Shown here: one piece after another, positions 43,328-55,140 of the stretch | Numbering within the stretch: position 1 is the first letter of the stretch | Layout: each line of letters opens with the position of its first letter | Source of the DNA: Hyalella azteca | Lineage: Eukaryota; Arthropoda; Malacostraca; Amphipoda; Hyalellidae | DNA: 64,000 bases | Reading direction: 5' to 3' | NCBI RefSeq assembly: GCF_000764305.2 | Contig: NW_025932471.1 | Span: forward strand, 20,992 to 84,991 | The notes under the pieces: generated by a model | Seen by the model: the letters and a program-made list of their open reading frames with translations, nothing else | Told to the model about the DNA's origin: nothing | Database searches by the model: none | Position numbers and translations under genes: made by a program

Positions 43328-43540
43328 GCGCTCAGAAAAATGAATGGGGCATGTTGCCCAAATAGTGACACACTTTCTTATCCCACAGCAAGCGCACTCG
43401 AGCGGGTCATCCTCACCCTGTTTGGCCCAGCAGAAAAGACGTATCAGTATTACGATCCATTCTTTGTGCGTGCAGACTGCAGCACGATAGAAGGTGTGTC
43501 ACTAACTTGGACAATATGACCCATTCATTTTTATGAATGT
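43328..43540. mobile_element. MITE A hybrid with two identical-type ends
   Basis: The left end is the plus-type GCTCAGAAAAATGAATGGGG, CAAATAGTGACACACTTTCT. The body from GGGTCATCCTCACCCTGTTT onward is minus-type and ends GTGTGTCACTAACTTGGACA, CATTCATTTTTATGAATG. Both ends thus come from the same side of the element. Confidence 0.8.
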
Positions 43541-44075
43541 ATCATTAGTCAAAAAATATCAAAAATTGTCCAAAACTTGATCTTGCTCCTCCTTGCTTCG
43601 TTTCAGAGCCTTTGTCGTCACTCACTTATTTCGATTTGGCAAACCAAAGATTTTTTAAAATGCACCTCATTTTTAACTTTCTTACCTATAACTTCGAGAT
43701 AAACTAAACTTCAGTATATTATGAACGCATGTTAATGCTGGTGTCCATGATACTTCTTTGGTCCACTCATAGAACTCAAAATAATGAAGAATGTTAAATA
43801 AAGTCTCTCGTTCGCCACTATGAATTTAGTCTAATAATTTCTTATTATTTATTTATTATTCTTATTTTATATATGTTATTATTAATAATTATTAGATTAG
43901 TCTATTTATTCAGTGTAAAGAGCGTGATTGATCGGATTTACGCTTGGCGCTGAAATTTGTTTACCTGGATTATATGCAAAGAAGTAGATTATTGCTTTCT
44001 ACCTTGTGTTGGTATAGTTCCTTTCAAGTCCAGCGAAGCAATTCTCTGCTTCAAAGGAAATATATTTTGCAAGGT
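43541..44075. other. Unique AT-rich sequence
   Basis: TTATTATTTATTATT low complexity at 43835-43900. No gene. Confidence 0.5.
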
Positions 44076-44077
44076 TC

Positions 44078-44185
44078 TCTCAGAGATATAAAGAAGACTG
44101 TCCAAATTGCTATGCACTTTTTGCTCTCGTGTGGGTCTTCTTGATTCAGCTCGACACGGCGAAATGGTGTATCGATATTCTCGGT
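44078..44185 (-). mobile_element. MITE A, partial
   Basis: TCTCAGAGATATAAAGAAGA, TGTCCAAATTGCTATGCACT, GTGTGGGTCTTCTTGATTCA. The right half is lost. Confidence 0.7.
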
Positions 44186-44189
44186 GGTC

Positions 44190-45060
44190 GCCGCGCTCGC
44201 GCTGCACTGGAGTGGATAATATATTTTTACTGATGTTGACAATTGTTTCGTGAATGATTAGTTAGTCCGCGTAGTTTGGACGTATTGGTGTTGCTTTCCT
44301 CTTGTGAACGGAACTTTAAGTAATATAAGGTTCCTCTTTCTAAGTATATCAGAGTATTTTCGCTTGGAAAATTTGTAACTCGACTCGTTATTTGCAGTCA
44401 CGGTCACAAACATGAGAAATTATTTGCACTCACGTTTGTTGCATACTTTCATCTTAACGTATTTCGGGGCATGGCAGCGCAAGGATGTTCTGAAGAGATG
44501 GACTGCAGTGATATGCCTTGTTGTGCAGGAACGTCAAAAGACTTCCTAATGAGCCTTTTACCTCATTAGCTCCACCTTAATGACGAACTTGCATGGACAA
44601 TCAGGCTGTTTTCATGTGCTTTGCACTTTTGCCTCTACGCCTGGAAGTGGCATTTGTTGCAATTCATTGACGTTTTGAACACGATCCTACAAAAGTGGTT
44701 TACTTTTTTTTTTGTGTGAACCATTTGAATTTTTTTTTCGTGTGTTTGTGAACAAATCAAGTAACCTCCCGATGATGGCTTACCACTTTTGATAATCTGC
44801 AGGCTTAACTTTATTCAAGGTGATTTATTTACCATCTTAATCATCACTTCTTTTATTGATCTGCGAAATTTAGGATGTGTTTCGAGGTAATTCGTGTCAT
44901 GGGAGTTATGACCTCGTTTGAAGAGACTAGCGAAACATATGAAATGACATTTCTGTGGCGACTTTTCATTGTAATCTTGTCTTTGTAGAACGACATCTTT
45001 GTTTTATAGCTGCTTTACCTTGACGTGAGACGCTGAATCTCGAAAATTTTTAGCACGTGA
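44190..45060. other. Unique non-coding sequence
   Basis: Two T-rich tracts followed by CGTGTG/TGTGTG at 44705-44745. No gene. Confidence 0.5.
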
Positions 45061-45065
45061 TGCGT

Positions 45066-45249
45066 AATTCAGAAAAATCGATGGATCAAACTGTCCTAAA
45101 AAGTGACAACACACTTTCTCGCCCGCATTACAAGCTGTGAGGGAAAACCGCACTGATCCGTGCCTATCGAAACTGAGCAAGGATAACTTACACAAGGGCA
45201 AAAAATGTACCGCTATTTGAACAAATTTCCTACTCATTTTTCTGCGTGA
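45066..45249 (+). mobile_element. MITE A, full length
   Basis: TTCAGAAAAATCGATGGATC, GGGCAAAAAATGTACCGCTA, CTACTCATTTTTCTGCGTG. Confidence 0.82.
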
Positions 45250-45410
45250 TATACGTTTGAAAAGCTCTCACGATTCCAGCTACACGAGAACTCCCCTCAA
45301 AACAAAACTCTTATCCGCCATGTGTTTATTTGACGGTTGACCTCTTACAGTGAAGTGCTTTTGGCGTCGTGAACTTGGAGATCATAATTCGTATTCAGAC
45401 CGTCATCTTG

Positions 45411-45593
45411 CACTCAGAAAATTTAGTGAGTCATATCTGTCCTAGTGACGCAATTTTTTCATCACAGCAGGAGAAGAGAGTGGACGTAGCAGTGATAAGA
45501 CCTTTCTTAGGCCATACTGTGTCAGGACGACCCACAAAAGGGTAGGATTTTACATCGCTATTTTGGACTAACTCTCACTCATTTCTCTGAGTG
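45411..45593 (+). mobile_element. MITE A, full length
   Basis: CACTCAGAAAATTTAGTGAG to CTCACTCATTTCTCTGAGTG, 183 bp. Interior GAGAAGAGAGTGGACGTAGC, GTGTCAGGACGACCCACAAA. Confidence 0.9.
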
Positions 45594-45797
45594 TGTGCAG
45601 CAAACTTTACATATGTTATGCCCTAAATCACATATGTTGAATCATATATATATATATTTATTCACGAATCTTGTTTGCTTCCCAAGGTGAGTCAATGCAT
45701 TATTTACATTTTTGTATAAATGGTTCACATCCCTGTATTTTCACTTGATACTGAACACTGGTAGAGAATTGACGTTATGGATTGGCTTGATCTGTGC

Positions 45798-45960
45798 ACA
45801 CTATAAAAAATTGAAGGGCCGTATTGTCTAAATAGTGACACACTTTCTACACGCTAGCTCTGATACGCCCTTTCTTCGTACGGAACCAGGCTAGGATGAC
45901 CCACACAAGGTCAAGAAGTGCATCGATATTTGGATAAAGTCTCACTCATTTATCTCAGTG
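45798..45960 (+). mobile_element. MITE A, near full length
   Basis: CACACTATAAAAAATTGAAG, AATAGTGACACACTTTCTAC, GTGCATCGATATTTGGATAA, CATTTATCTCAGTG. Confidence 0.87.
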
Positions 45961-47635
45961 TAACGCTCCGTAGCCCTTTTGCATTGTGCACTAAAATATG
46001 TGCGAATCTTTTTTTTCTTCTTCTATTTTTTGTGCTCCATTTAATGGCAGATGTGTTTCCTGGTAAAATTCAAATATCATCCAGGTTCTAGCGACTACGT
46101 TTTAAAGATTGCGTGGAGTTTTAAATGTTTTGTTTTCGAATTTTCGAATTTCGAATTTTCGAATTCAGTATATAGTTTCGTGTTTTAAGTCATTTATAAT
46201 ATAGTTATATTATGACGCTGAAATAATATAATAATATTATAATAATCCCGTAATAATCCCAATAATTCCTGGTCGTCGGATGGGGTTATTTAAATTTAAC
46301 ATTTTTGAAATATTGCACTGTCGTAATATTTTTTCGTGATATAATATTTGAATATTAGCCATACTCTTATCTGTGTGCGAAATGGCGACAGAGTGTGTAT
46401 TAGTCGCATAGCTCTGACTCTATATGTGGTTTCTCTAACACAACTCTGTACTAGCCGTACGATGCTCTCACAATGCAACCTCTAATTGACGCATATTTAA
46501 TCGCATATGTATGTTTTAAAACACTTATATATCATATGTGTTATCACGCATATTTACCTTAAGGGTTATGCCCATATTTATTATCTGTGTTTTCTCTTCC
46601 ACCACTCAGAGCTCGCAGTACGCGACTCGCACAATGCAAGCTCTGATGAACCGGTTTGTCGGGGTCTCGCTGCTAAACGCGATCGGCTATGAGGCAGTTT
46701 TTATATTTTAATTATATGCGGGCATGAAAGCACCGCCTTGTGTATACTTAAGCCAGGCTCTGGGATTTTATATTCTTCTTTATTTTACCAAAGCACATAT
46801 TGCGTTGATGAACCTCATACACCACAGTAGACGTCACTATTATAATATTTGAGAGTCGTAGAGTGGCAGGGAAATTAGACAACGTTGTTAATGTGTGTCC
46901 TGAAACGGAACTACTCAGCGTGACCTTTGACGCCGGGTAAGCGAAGGACTGTGACATTCTGGCGTCGTAATGGCAACCGAAGTCCTTCGACAATAGACTG
47001 TCTGCTGGCAACTAAAGTCTACGGACTGTACGATGTCACTTTGAGCCCCTGGACCTCGCGATGACAACTACTTTACATTGTGCACGGACTGTTTTTCAGT
47101 GGCACAGGTTTTGTGATGTCGCAATCTCCTCAATTTTTTTCTATTGAAGATCGAACGTTGTTCAAGTTTCAGATTTTAATATTTTTTCTAACGTTCTGAT
47201 ATGATTAGCTGAAGAACATACGGTGTAAACTGTTTTAATGTCATGCTTCAAAAAAATCTGTGGTTCACAGAGTAAACGGCAACGTGAATTTTCTAAATTT
47301 TTAGAATAGACAGGAACGTCTGTGACTATTCGTAGTTATTAGAATAGATGGGAACATTCGTAAAAATGCGTGTTTATTTAATTATTTATTGGTGATTAGA
47401 CAGGAATGTTAGTGAAAATGTTCGAATTTTTTTAATATCTACAAATGTTAGTGGAAAAGTGTAGTTACTAGAATAGATGAGAACGTAGGTAAACGCGCGG
47501 CTGGAATCTCACTAGCCACCCACGCGACCCAAGTTGTCTTGTACGCCTCAAAGGATTGCCTAAATTCTCGCGCCTTTCATCTTCAGCCAGGGCTTTTATA
47601 TTCACGTATGATCAGGATCAAGATTTAAATTAACG
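45961..47635. other. Unique non-coding sequence
   Basis: TTTCGAATTTTCGAATTTCG repeat at 46133-46165, AATAATATAATAATATT at 46210-46250, and a loose GAATAGA(C/T)(A/G)GGAACGT(C/T)(A/T)GTGA repeat at 47305-47490. No gene. Confidence 0.5.
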
Positions 47636-47639
47636 CATT

Positions 47640-47975
47640 ATCATGTTCAGATCTTTTATTGGCGGATTTCCATGTTCAGATCTTTCCTTCACGGATTATC
47701 ATGTTCAGATCTTTTATTCGCGGATTTCCATGTTCAGATCTTTCATTCGCGGATTATCATGTTCAGATCTTTCATTCGCGGATTATCATGTTCAGATCTT
47801 TCATTCGCGGATTATCATGTTCAGATCTTTCATTCACGGAGTATCATGTTCAGATCTTTCATTCACGGATTATCATGTTCAGATCTTTTATTCACGGATT
47901 ATCATGTTCTGATCTTTTATTCACGGGTTATCATGTTCAGATCTTCCATTCACGGATTATCATGTTCAGAATTCG
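47640..47975 (+). repeat. 29-bp minisatellite
   Basis: Eleven to twelve units of ATCATGTTCAGATCTTTCAT plus TCGCGGATT. All plus frames are open because 29 is not a multiple of 3. Confidence 0.95.
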
Positions 47976-48830
47976 TGCCTTATCATGTACATGGTACAAG
48001 TCTCTCACGTTCAAATGTTATCAAATTTATGACTCTCATATTCCCGTATTATTCCGACGAGGGCAAGTGAAATTATAATCAATGCTTTTAAAATAAATTA
48101 TCGCATTTTTAGCTGCCTTTTTTGTGTAGCCTGACGATGTGAACCAATATAATAAACAATTATACTCGCATATTGTACTCGATGTGAGGGCATCTTTACA
48201 AAACCAGACAGGAGTTCCCAAATTTTATTTAGAGTTCACGTTTTATTGTTGTTGGATGAAGTCAGTCTGTAGGTTTTTGATGAGAGCTCCCTACAGGTAT
48301 AAGGATTTTAAGGTTGATATTTATTGGTAAACTGAACGATGACGAAATGATTTTTAATTTAAAAATACTACGCACTTTCGCTGGCCAAATGATATTGAAA
48401 TTTGATCAATGCATTCTTGTCTCTGCAATTAAGAGGGTTATCGAATTAACTAAATATTGAACTCTACAGCCCTATACCACATCTTGTCAATCGGTCAATA
48501 GATATACAGTATTACTGCTAATCTACTTTATTGTAATTTGCTGAACAAAAATGTATCAACATTTTTCCTGTCAACAGTGAAATGTATCCTTTAATTTTAG
48601 ATTTTTTATTATTATTAAAAAGACACGTGTATTGTTTAAATTTCCGATTATTACTACGATTAGTATTTATTATTCTATTGAAATAATAATTAACTCGCCG
48701 CGGCTCTGCAGTATTTGCGTATCACTGGTTTTGCTGCAGCTCTAATTACTCGTAACTTTGAATTGCGTCAGGATGACGCTTTGTAGCGCCGCCATTTGCG
48801 TGCTGGTTAATTTGTTGATGTGAGCACGCC
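47976..48830. other. Unique AT-rich sequence
   Basis: No feature recognised. Confidence 0.5.
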
Positions 48831-48834
48831 ATGC

Positions 48835-49172
48835 TGAACATTGGGAGCATATATTGGGAGCCGATATTGTGCATGGCGTGAATACTGGGAGCCGATATTG
48901 TGCATGGTGTGAATACTGGGAGCCGATATTGTGCATGGTGTGAATACTGGGAGCCGATATTGTGCATGGCGTGAATATTGGGAGCCGATATTGTGCATGG
49001 CGTGAATACTGGGAGCCGATATTGTGCATGGCGTGAATATTGGGAGCCGATATTGTGCTTGGCGTGAATATTGGGAGCCGATATTGTGCTTGGCGTGAAT
49101 ATTGGGAGCCGATATTGTGCATGGCGTGAATATTGGGAGCCGATATTGTGCTTGGCGTGAATATTGGGATAC
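48835..49172 (-). repeat. 31-bp minisatellite
   Basis: About eleven units of TGAATATTGGGAGCCGATAT plus TGTGCATGGCG. Three minus frames stay open through the array. Confidence 0.95.
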
Positions 49173-49174
49173 GC

Positions 49175-50560
49175 GAAAATGGCTCATCATTGATAGTCGG
49201 CTATCGACGAGCGTTGATCCATGCACAATTTTCAGCTGGAGGCAGCGATGAAGCTGTAAACAAAAAACTCTACTGATATCGTTTCATCTATTCAATTTCC
49301 GCTGTAATTGATACAGGCCAGATTGCTTACTACACCGTAACCATAAATTATCGAGTAGCGTATGTTTTTCAGTCGCAAGGTTATGCTGATGTTATTGTTT
49401 TTGGTAGAAAATGTATAGTATCCCCCTATTAGAAGCATGAAGAGATTGGCGAAACTTCTAAAGAAACCTTCACTAATTGTAACGTACGTCTTCAAGGCTC
49501 TGGTTCACCACCGTTACCCCGCAGCTCGGCTGCCCGTGCACGAGATCAATTCAGAAAATGGATTCACTGCAACTCTGCGCGGTAATGAGATTATATATGC
49601 TCTCGACTTTATCCTCGAGCGCAAGCTATATATTAAATATTGATGCTATTTTCCACGTTGGATATTCTATCTGTGAAGAAATTTTGCCGCTTGATGCACG
49701 TGGCTAGTACATTTTTATTTCTTAATTTTAAATAGAAACCTTGATTTGGTAGGCGAAATTAATCTTCATTAATCATCATTCTAGTAAAAAATCTTGATTA
49801 CAGTGAACCAGAAACAAATTATTGTGATAACAAAAGAATTTAATTTTTATTTAGAAATATTGCTGCCGATTGTCATGCACCGTGAAATTAAAATGTGTAA
49901 ATATACAAAATTATATTTACACATTTTTAATTTTTTACTGTACGGCTGTTCGCAGTGCTGTATGTTATATAATCGGTCACATTTTGGAACACGCTTTTGA
50001 TGTCCTGCGAGATTCAGTTGAAAATAATGCATGCTTGTATTTCAATCCAATCTAAATGTATGAATCGATTAAAACGCTATTACGCATTACTGCGCATTAG
50101 TTGTGCATTTTATCTTTTTGTGTATAATGAATGGTAGTGTCACGTTAGAAACTCGGGCGAAAGACATTTTTGTCGCGCGCCTGATTCAGGTTATTTATGC
50201 TATCTTCGTGTTTAATTACTGGTCTTTGATTGTAATAGAATATAAAATGGATATGGGTCAAACTTGGTCTCTAACGTTTAATAGACAACTTTAAAAATTC
50301 AGGTATATAATTTGGGTATGTACACCACTGTACACACTGTATGACGGTTGGAACGTGTCACTGTTTGCTGGTGATAACGTGGCGAGCGCATAACAGCGGC
50401 TGGCAAAAGTATGATTGTCACTGTTGATGCTGGCGGCGCTCCAGCATGGCCTGGGACTGCAACGTCCGAAACACTTACTAAGGTTACTAATTTAAAAGAA
50501 TTGGCTTGGTTTACCCAGCAGCCTCGAGTGCACAAAGGGGAGCTGCATTCGAGCTATAAT
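49175..50560. other. Unique AT-rich sequence
   Basis: A GC-richer patch at 49495-49590 has an open frame without motifs. Nothing else is supported. Confidence 0.5.
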
Positions 50561-50564
50561 TTAT

Positions 50565-50940
50565 ATGCATATCTCAAACTATTTTTTCATCTGTTTTACG
50601 CACATCTCAAACTCATTTTTCATCTATTTTAAGTACATCTCAAACTAATTTATCATCTGCTTTACGCACATCGCAAATTCATCTCTCATCCATTTTACGC
50701 ACATCTCAAACTCATTTTTCATCTGTTTTAAGTACATCTCAAACTAATTTATCATCTGCTTTACGCACATCGCAAATTCATCTCTCATCCATTTTACGCA
50801 CATCTCAAACTCATTTTTCATCTATTTTAAGTACGTCTCAAACTAATTTATCACCTGCTTTACGCACATCGCAAATTCATTTCTCATCCATTTTACGCAC
50901 ATCTCAAACTCATTTTTCATCCATTTTACGCACATCACAG
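50565..50940 (+). repeat. 33-bp repeat with 99-bp higher-order unit
   Basis: Three ~33-bp subunits alternate: ACGCACATCTCAAACTCATT, AGTACATCTCAAACTAATTT and ACGCACATCGCAAATTCATC. They recur as a 99-bp unit about 3.5 times. Confidence 0.93.
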
Positions 50941-52505
50941 ACCCACGAAACTATGATGCTCAATTGTTTCAGTGCTGACCTTTGATTTCGTGCAGCTAGG
51001 CAACTAACTTTAGAGTTCTTTTATGGTTAACTTCTTCGCAGAATTCTGTGCCGTTACCTTCTTATGGGGAACCTGCAGTGAAAACTGCATTCTTGTGTAA
51101 ACAGTTTTCGTGCCGTCAAAAATATTTACAAATTTGTAGGTCCGTCATGCAATCACAGATGACTTTTGAAGCTAAATCCACCAATTACGGACGAGAAATG
51201 GCCGCTACGTGTACATGAGCGAGGTTTGATTGTACGGCCTCTGAATTTTGCTCTCAGCTTCATAAAAATATATCGTATCGCCTTCTGCTTATCACATTTA
51301 GAACGAAATTAATAAAATCTTACTAAGTGCATGTCATCCGAATTTAGTATCAAGAGTAGTCTCAATAATCTTAAAAATCAATGTATCTATAGGAATTAAA
51401 ATTATCGTCCTAAACTATATGAAGCAGTTGCGTGAAGTAGGCGTGAGACAGCAAGGGTGGTCACGGGCGCTGATATTTGACCACCGTCTTGTGGTAAGCT
51501 TTGTACACCTTAACTGGATATCCTGTGAACCGGTGTAAGGGGGCAATCATTACGGGGACATCGGCGGCCAACCTTATGTGTGTATATATGGCCACTGATC
51601 TTCCTGTGAATATTTGAAGCTAATTACGTCATGCGAATTTCTTGCGTCTCGCACATGGCCTCTTTGACCTTCATGCTGTGCATTTTTTTCTGAAACATTT
51701 ACTGGAGCTTCTGATCTCAAGACTCGCTGTCAATTATTAATTTTCAATATGGCAAGACTAGGGCCTAAGCTTATGTAAAAAAGCAACTGCAGGTACGTCA
51801 TATGTTTCATTTCTGCGAATTATTATTGTTCAATACTGCATGTCTGTGCTGTCACTTATCGTAAGCTTTATGTCGATATTTATTTAACCATACGTCATTC
51901 ACCGTTATGTTTGACGCATATTAGTATTCAATTTATTTCTTTTATTTCATACTATTCCATGCGTTGTTTTTCTTCTTAGTTTTCTTTTATTTCGTTCCAT
52001 GTTTTGTTGTGTATTTCAGTTTTGAGTGCAGCTAAAAGAATAAAAAAGTCTATTCAAACCACAATGATGGGATTTGATTAATTTAGCTGCATTTATTAAA
52101 AATTCTTATTGGCAGGAGATTAAATTGATCTCACTTGGCTTCCTCGAATCTAGGTCTTCACGTTGCGTTGTATCCTATGCAAATTTCCAATTGAATTTAT
52201 AACAGTTTTTTATTGTCTCACTAATTGAAGAGCTCTCTGAAAGTTTATTAGTTTGAGCAAATAATGAAATATCTATTAATTGAAGCTTGTCAGGTTTCTC
52301 TAACATCTTATGCCTCTGATACACTCGATCGAATTAGATGCTCTCTCGCCCCCATCAATAGCACAAATCAGCGTTTGTATTGAGGAGCTTTAATTCCATT
52401 GTATTATTCTGCTAACGGAGCATAAAGCTCAGCATTTGTGGTGGCATTGCGTATCTTTGCGACATGTTTATTACTTGGGCTCTAAGCTTGCTGGAGGCGT
52501 CACCA
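50941..52505. other. Mostly unique sequence with a decayed repeat C
   Basis: 51155-51240 resembles repeat C (GAAGCTAAATCCACCAATTA, GCGAGGTTTGATTGTACGGC). The rest has no recognised feature. Confidence 0.45.
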
Positions 52506-52511
52506 CCTAAT

Positions 52512-52747
52512 TAAGGCGCTTATACATGGGGACAGTAGTGGCGGCCAGTAATACTTTCAAATGCTAACCGCCATTAATGAACAAGCTAAATACCTTTTGT
52601 ATAGGTGACAACGTAAAGCCAAACCTGTCCACGAGACAAATAGATGTCATAGTTAGCATTTCACGTGACCGGTAGCATGGTTATTAGTCATAGACAACAT
52701 TTCAAAGCTGTCCTGGCTGCCACTACTGTCCCGTGTACAAACACGTC
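52512..52747. mobile_element. Putative TIR element, ~235 bp
   Basis: The left end, GGCGCTTATACATGGGGACA then GTAGTGGCGGCCAG, pairs with the right end, GCTGCCACTACTGTCCCGTG then TACAAACACGTC. Roughly 30 bp of imperfect inverted repeat, no coding capacity. Target duplication not resolved. Confidence 0.6.
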
Positions 52748-52799
52748 AAGTCGCTTGTTTCTCTCCCATGACGATGAATTATCTCGACAATCCAGCACA

Positions 52800-52995
52800 T
52801 GATGTTCTTGTACATGACGCTAGTATAGTAGCGGCCACTATATAACTTATCTTCCCATACTAACGGCCAGTAGAGCTATCGGTGTCGTATATAGGAATAT
52901 GAAGCTAGTGACACGTGCAGTAATTAGTGACAGTTAATGCTGGAAGGTTTTAGTGGCGACCAGCCGGCCACTAATGGCACTTGCACAAAGGGTCG
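52800..52995. mobile_element. Possible second, diverged TIR element
   Basis: TTGTACATGACGCTAGTATA, GTAGCGGCCACTA at the left and CGGCCACTAATGGCACTTGC at the right resemble the ends of the element at 52512, but the pairing is weak. Confidence 0.3.
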
Positions 52996-53485
52996 TAGCC
53001 TATGAACTTAATTTATGTTGTTCTGGAAACTAATAATTCCGATAACAGAAGTAATTTTAAACGGAAGTGCAAGTTCTTTTATGTTCATCTTATTTCCAAT
53101 AAGGTTTTCATGTATTTTATAAGTATTTTAATATATTAGAGATATTGTCTTAGTTGTAACGATTGTCATGGCGCATAGTTAAGCCAAGAAAAGCATGTAT
53201 TACATACCTTGTAGTAAAAAGACTCGCGATGATCCTCGTGAATATAGAATTTTTCACATTTTCTTTTTCTTTCGGTTATTTTCCTCTCAACCATTCACAT
53301 TATTCCTGTGAATGTTGAGTGGAATCAGTAACGTTTAGTACAGGTGACAAACATACCCTTCCTTTATCTGGAGTTTTATTTGTTAATTAAATAATTCAGT
53401 GGTCCATCTCGCTGAATAAGTCGGCTCAGGTGCACTTCTTCTCAATCAATTAGCAGGATTACGTGTCCGGCTTTCTGTGCTACCC
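52996..53485. other. Unique AT-rich sequence
   Basis: No feature recognised. Confidence 0.5.
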
Positions 53486-53486
53486 C

Positions 53487-53842
53487 ACCAGAGATCTGAC
53501 GTTGAATTTGTCGTCCGATCGTTAGATCTTTAATTAATTTTACATCATATTGTTAATTGATTTAACGTCAGATCGTTTATTAATTTCTTATCGGATCGTT
53601 GATTAATTTGACATTGGATCATTGATTAATTTGATGTCAAATTATTTATTAATTTGACTTCACATCGTTTTTTAATTTGACGTCAGATCATATATTAATT
53701 TGACCTTAGATCTTTAATTTATTTGACGTCAGATCGTTAATTAATTTGACATCAGATCGTAAATTAATTTGCCGTCAGATCGTTAATTAAAAGTTTCGTT
53801 GAATCGACGTTCAATCAACGTAGTTTCAACGTAGAGTGCATG
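53487..53842 (+). mobile_element. Family B element containing a 23-bp array
   Basis: Left terminus CCACCAGAGATCTGACGTTG. Right part AATCGACGTTCAATCAACGT, AGTTTCAACGTAGAG. Between lies a 23-bp array of GTCAGATCGTTAATTAATTT plus GAC (about 53515-53790, eleven or more units). Confidence 0.8.
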
Positions 53843-54098
53843 CATGTGCATGACTTTGTATTTATTTTCAACTCTCACTTTATGTATTTTCAACACTAAT
53901 TCATCGGAGCGCATCTAGATGTACTCCAGTTACCCCTGTTTATTGAATCAGAGCGTTCACTAAATCAATATCATCAGACGTTATTGCCTCTTTCATCTCC
54001 TTATCTCGAACATTAAATTCAACGCAAGGCTTAATGACGCATTTTGTTAGTATAAAAATCCTCCGTGACATGACCGATTGACCATCGAGTTCTCATTA
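53843..54098. other. Unique non-coding sequence
   Basis: No feature recognised. Confidence 0.5.
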
Positions 54099-54252
54099 CA
54101 CTCAGAAAATTGAATTGGTCATTTTGTCCATTTAGTGACGCTGCATGCAGCATTGATGCATCCTTTTGCCGGGCCTAATTTGGTCGCGATGATGCATGCG
54201 AGGGCATAAGTGCATTGCTATTTGGACAAAGTTTCACAAATTTTTCTGAGTG
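54099..54252 (+). mobile_element. MITE A, near full length
   Basis: CACTCAGAAAATTGAATTGG, CTTTTGCCGGGCCTAATTTG, AGTGCATTGCTATTTGGACA, CAAATTTTTCTGAGTG. Confidence 0.88.
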
Positions 54253-54411
54253 AAGAGATGACCTCGTCCTTCATCAGTTTTCGCCCGTGACGATGCGATG
54301 CTGTGATGATGTGTGAGTGCTGTGATTGCCTTGTTTATCTCTGGCTGATTAGCGATGTTTTGCCTGTTGAGTGTTGTGATGTATCGGCACACAGAGTGGC
54401 TACTCACTGCA

Positions 54412-54594
54412 TAAATGACGTTGAAACAATGTTGAATCAAAGTGGATTCAATGAATAAACGATTTAGTCAACTTATTGTCAAGTAAAATAATGTTTTCAT
54501 AAATATTGATTCAATAAAACTTAATTGAAATATTCGAAGATTCATTGAAATAACGTTTTAATCAACGTCAATTCAACGTTAGAAGTCTGGTAGG
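54412..54594 (-). mobile_element. Family B element
   Basis: TGACGTTGAAACAATGTTGA at the left, ATCAACGTCAATTCAACGTT then AGAAGTCTGGTAGG at the right. Confidence 0.7.
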
Positions 54595-54632
54595 TGTGCG
54601 TAGGCCTAAACCGACTCCAAACCGTTCGAACA

Positions 54633-54815
54633 TACTCAGAAAAATGTAAGAATCAAATTTCCAAATGGTGACACACTTTCTTATCCATAGTAGGAGCAGA
54701 GAGTGGACGTAGCACTGATACACTCTTTTGTCGGGCCAAACTGGGTCGGGATGACTCGCACAAGGGCTCAAAGTGCATCGTTATTAGGACAAAATTCCAC
54801 TCATTTTTCTGAGTG
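54633..54815 (+). mobile_element. MITE A, representative full copy
   Basis: 183 bp. Left arm: ACTCAGAAAAATGTAAGAAT then TGGTGACACACTTTCTTATC. Middle: AGGAGCAGAGAGTGGACGTA, GCACTGATACACTCTTTTGT, CGGGCCAAACTGGGTCGGGA. Right arm: AAAGTGCATCGTTATTAGGA, CCACTCATTTTTCTGAGTG. The two arms are inverted repeats of roughly 50 bp that differ consistently between sides, so orientation can be told. No coding capacity; transposition would need a transposase supplied elsewhere. Flanks of several copies are TA or TG, suggesting a short target duplication, but I could not settle it. Confidence 0.92.
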
Positions 54816-55021
54816 CATGCCTCATGTTTTTCTACCGTCTTTTTAACACTCTTGCATTCTCGTCATATTTCCTGCGAGGCTCGGAAGCTTCTCAAGTGCA
54901 AGCCCTCGACCCTCTCTCAGCCGCGACCGTCTCATCAAGAGCCTACCCTTTCTCTTCTTTGTAATTCCTGCTTTTGGGATACCAGGAGAAAATTGCCCGA
55001 CTCCGCTGGCAAGGCTTTTAT

Positions 55022-55140
55022 AAAACTCATGCAGTCTCTTTACTGTCATATTCATGACTGTGATACAGTCTCTTTACTGTCGTACTCATGACAGTGACGA
55101 CCGTATGGTCATGACGTATTGGTCATTGACGACCAATATT
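55022..55140 (+). repeat. CAGTCTCTTTACTGTC duplication with inverted motifs
   Basis: ACAGTCTCTTTACTGTCATA then TTCATGACTGTGAT is present twice with variation, followed by GGTCATGACGTATTGGTCAT palindromic sequence. Confidence 0.75.

Noticed and set aside
47643..48078. Plus-strand frames of 89-139 codons (CSDLSFADYHVQIF repeats)
   Set aside because: Produced by the 29-bp array in every frame.
48742..49226. Minus-strand frames of 73-139 codons (HNIGSQYS repeats)
   Set aside because: Produced by the 31-bp array.
49437..49643. Plus frame with GC-rich centre
   Set aside because: No splice sites or motifs; codon signal limited to about 90 bp.
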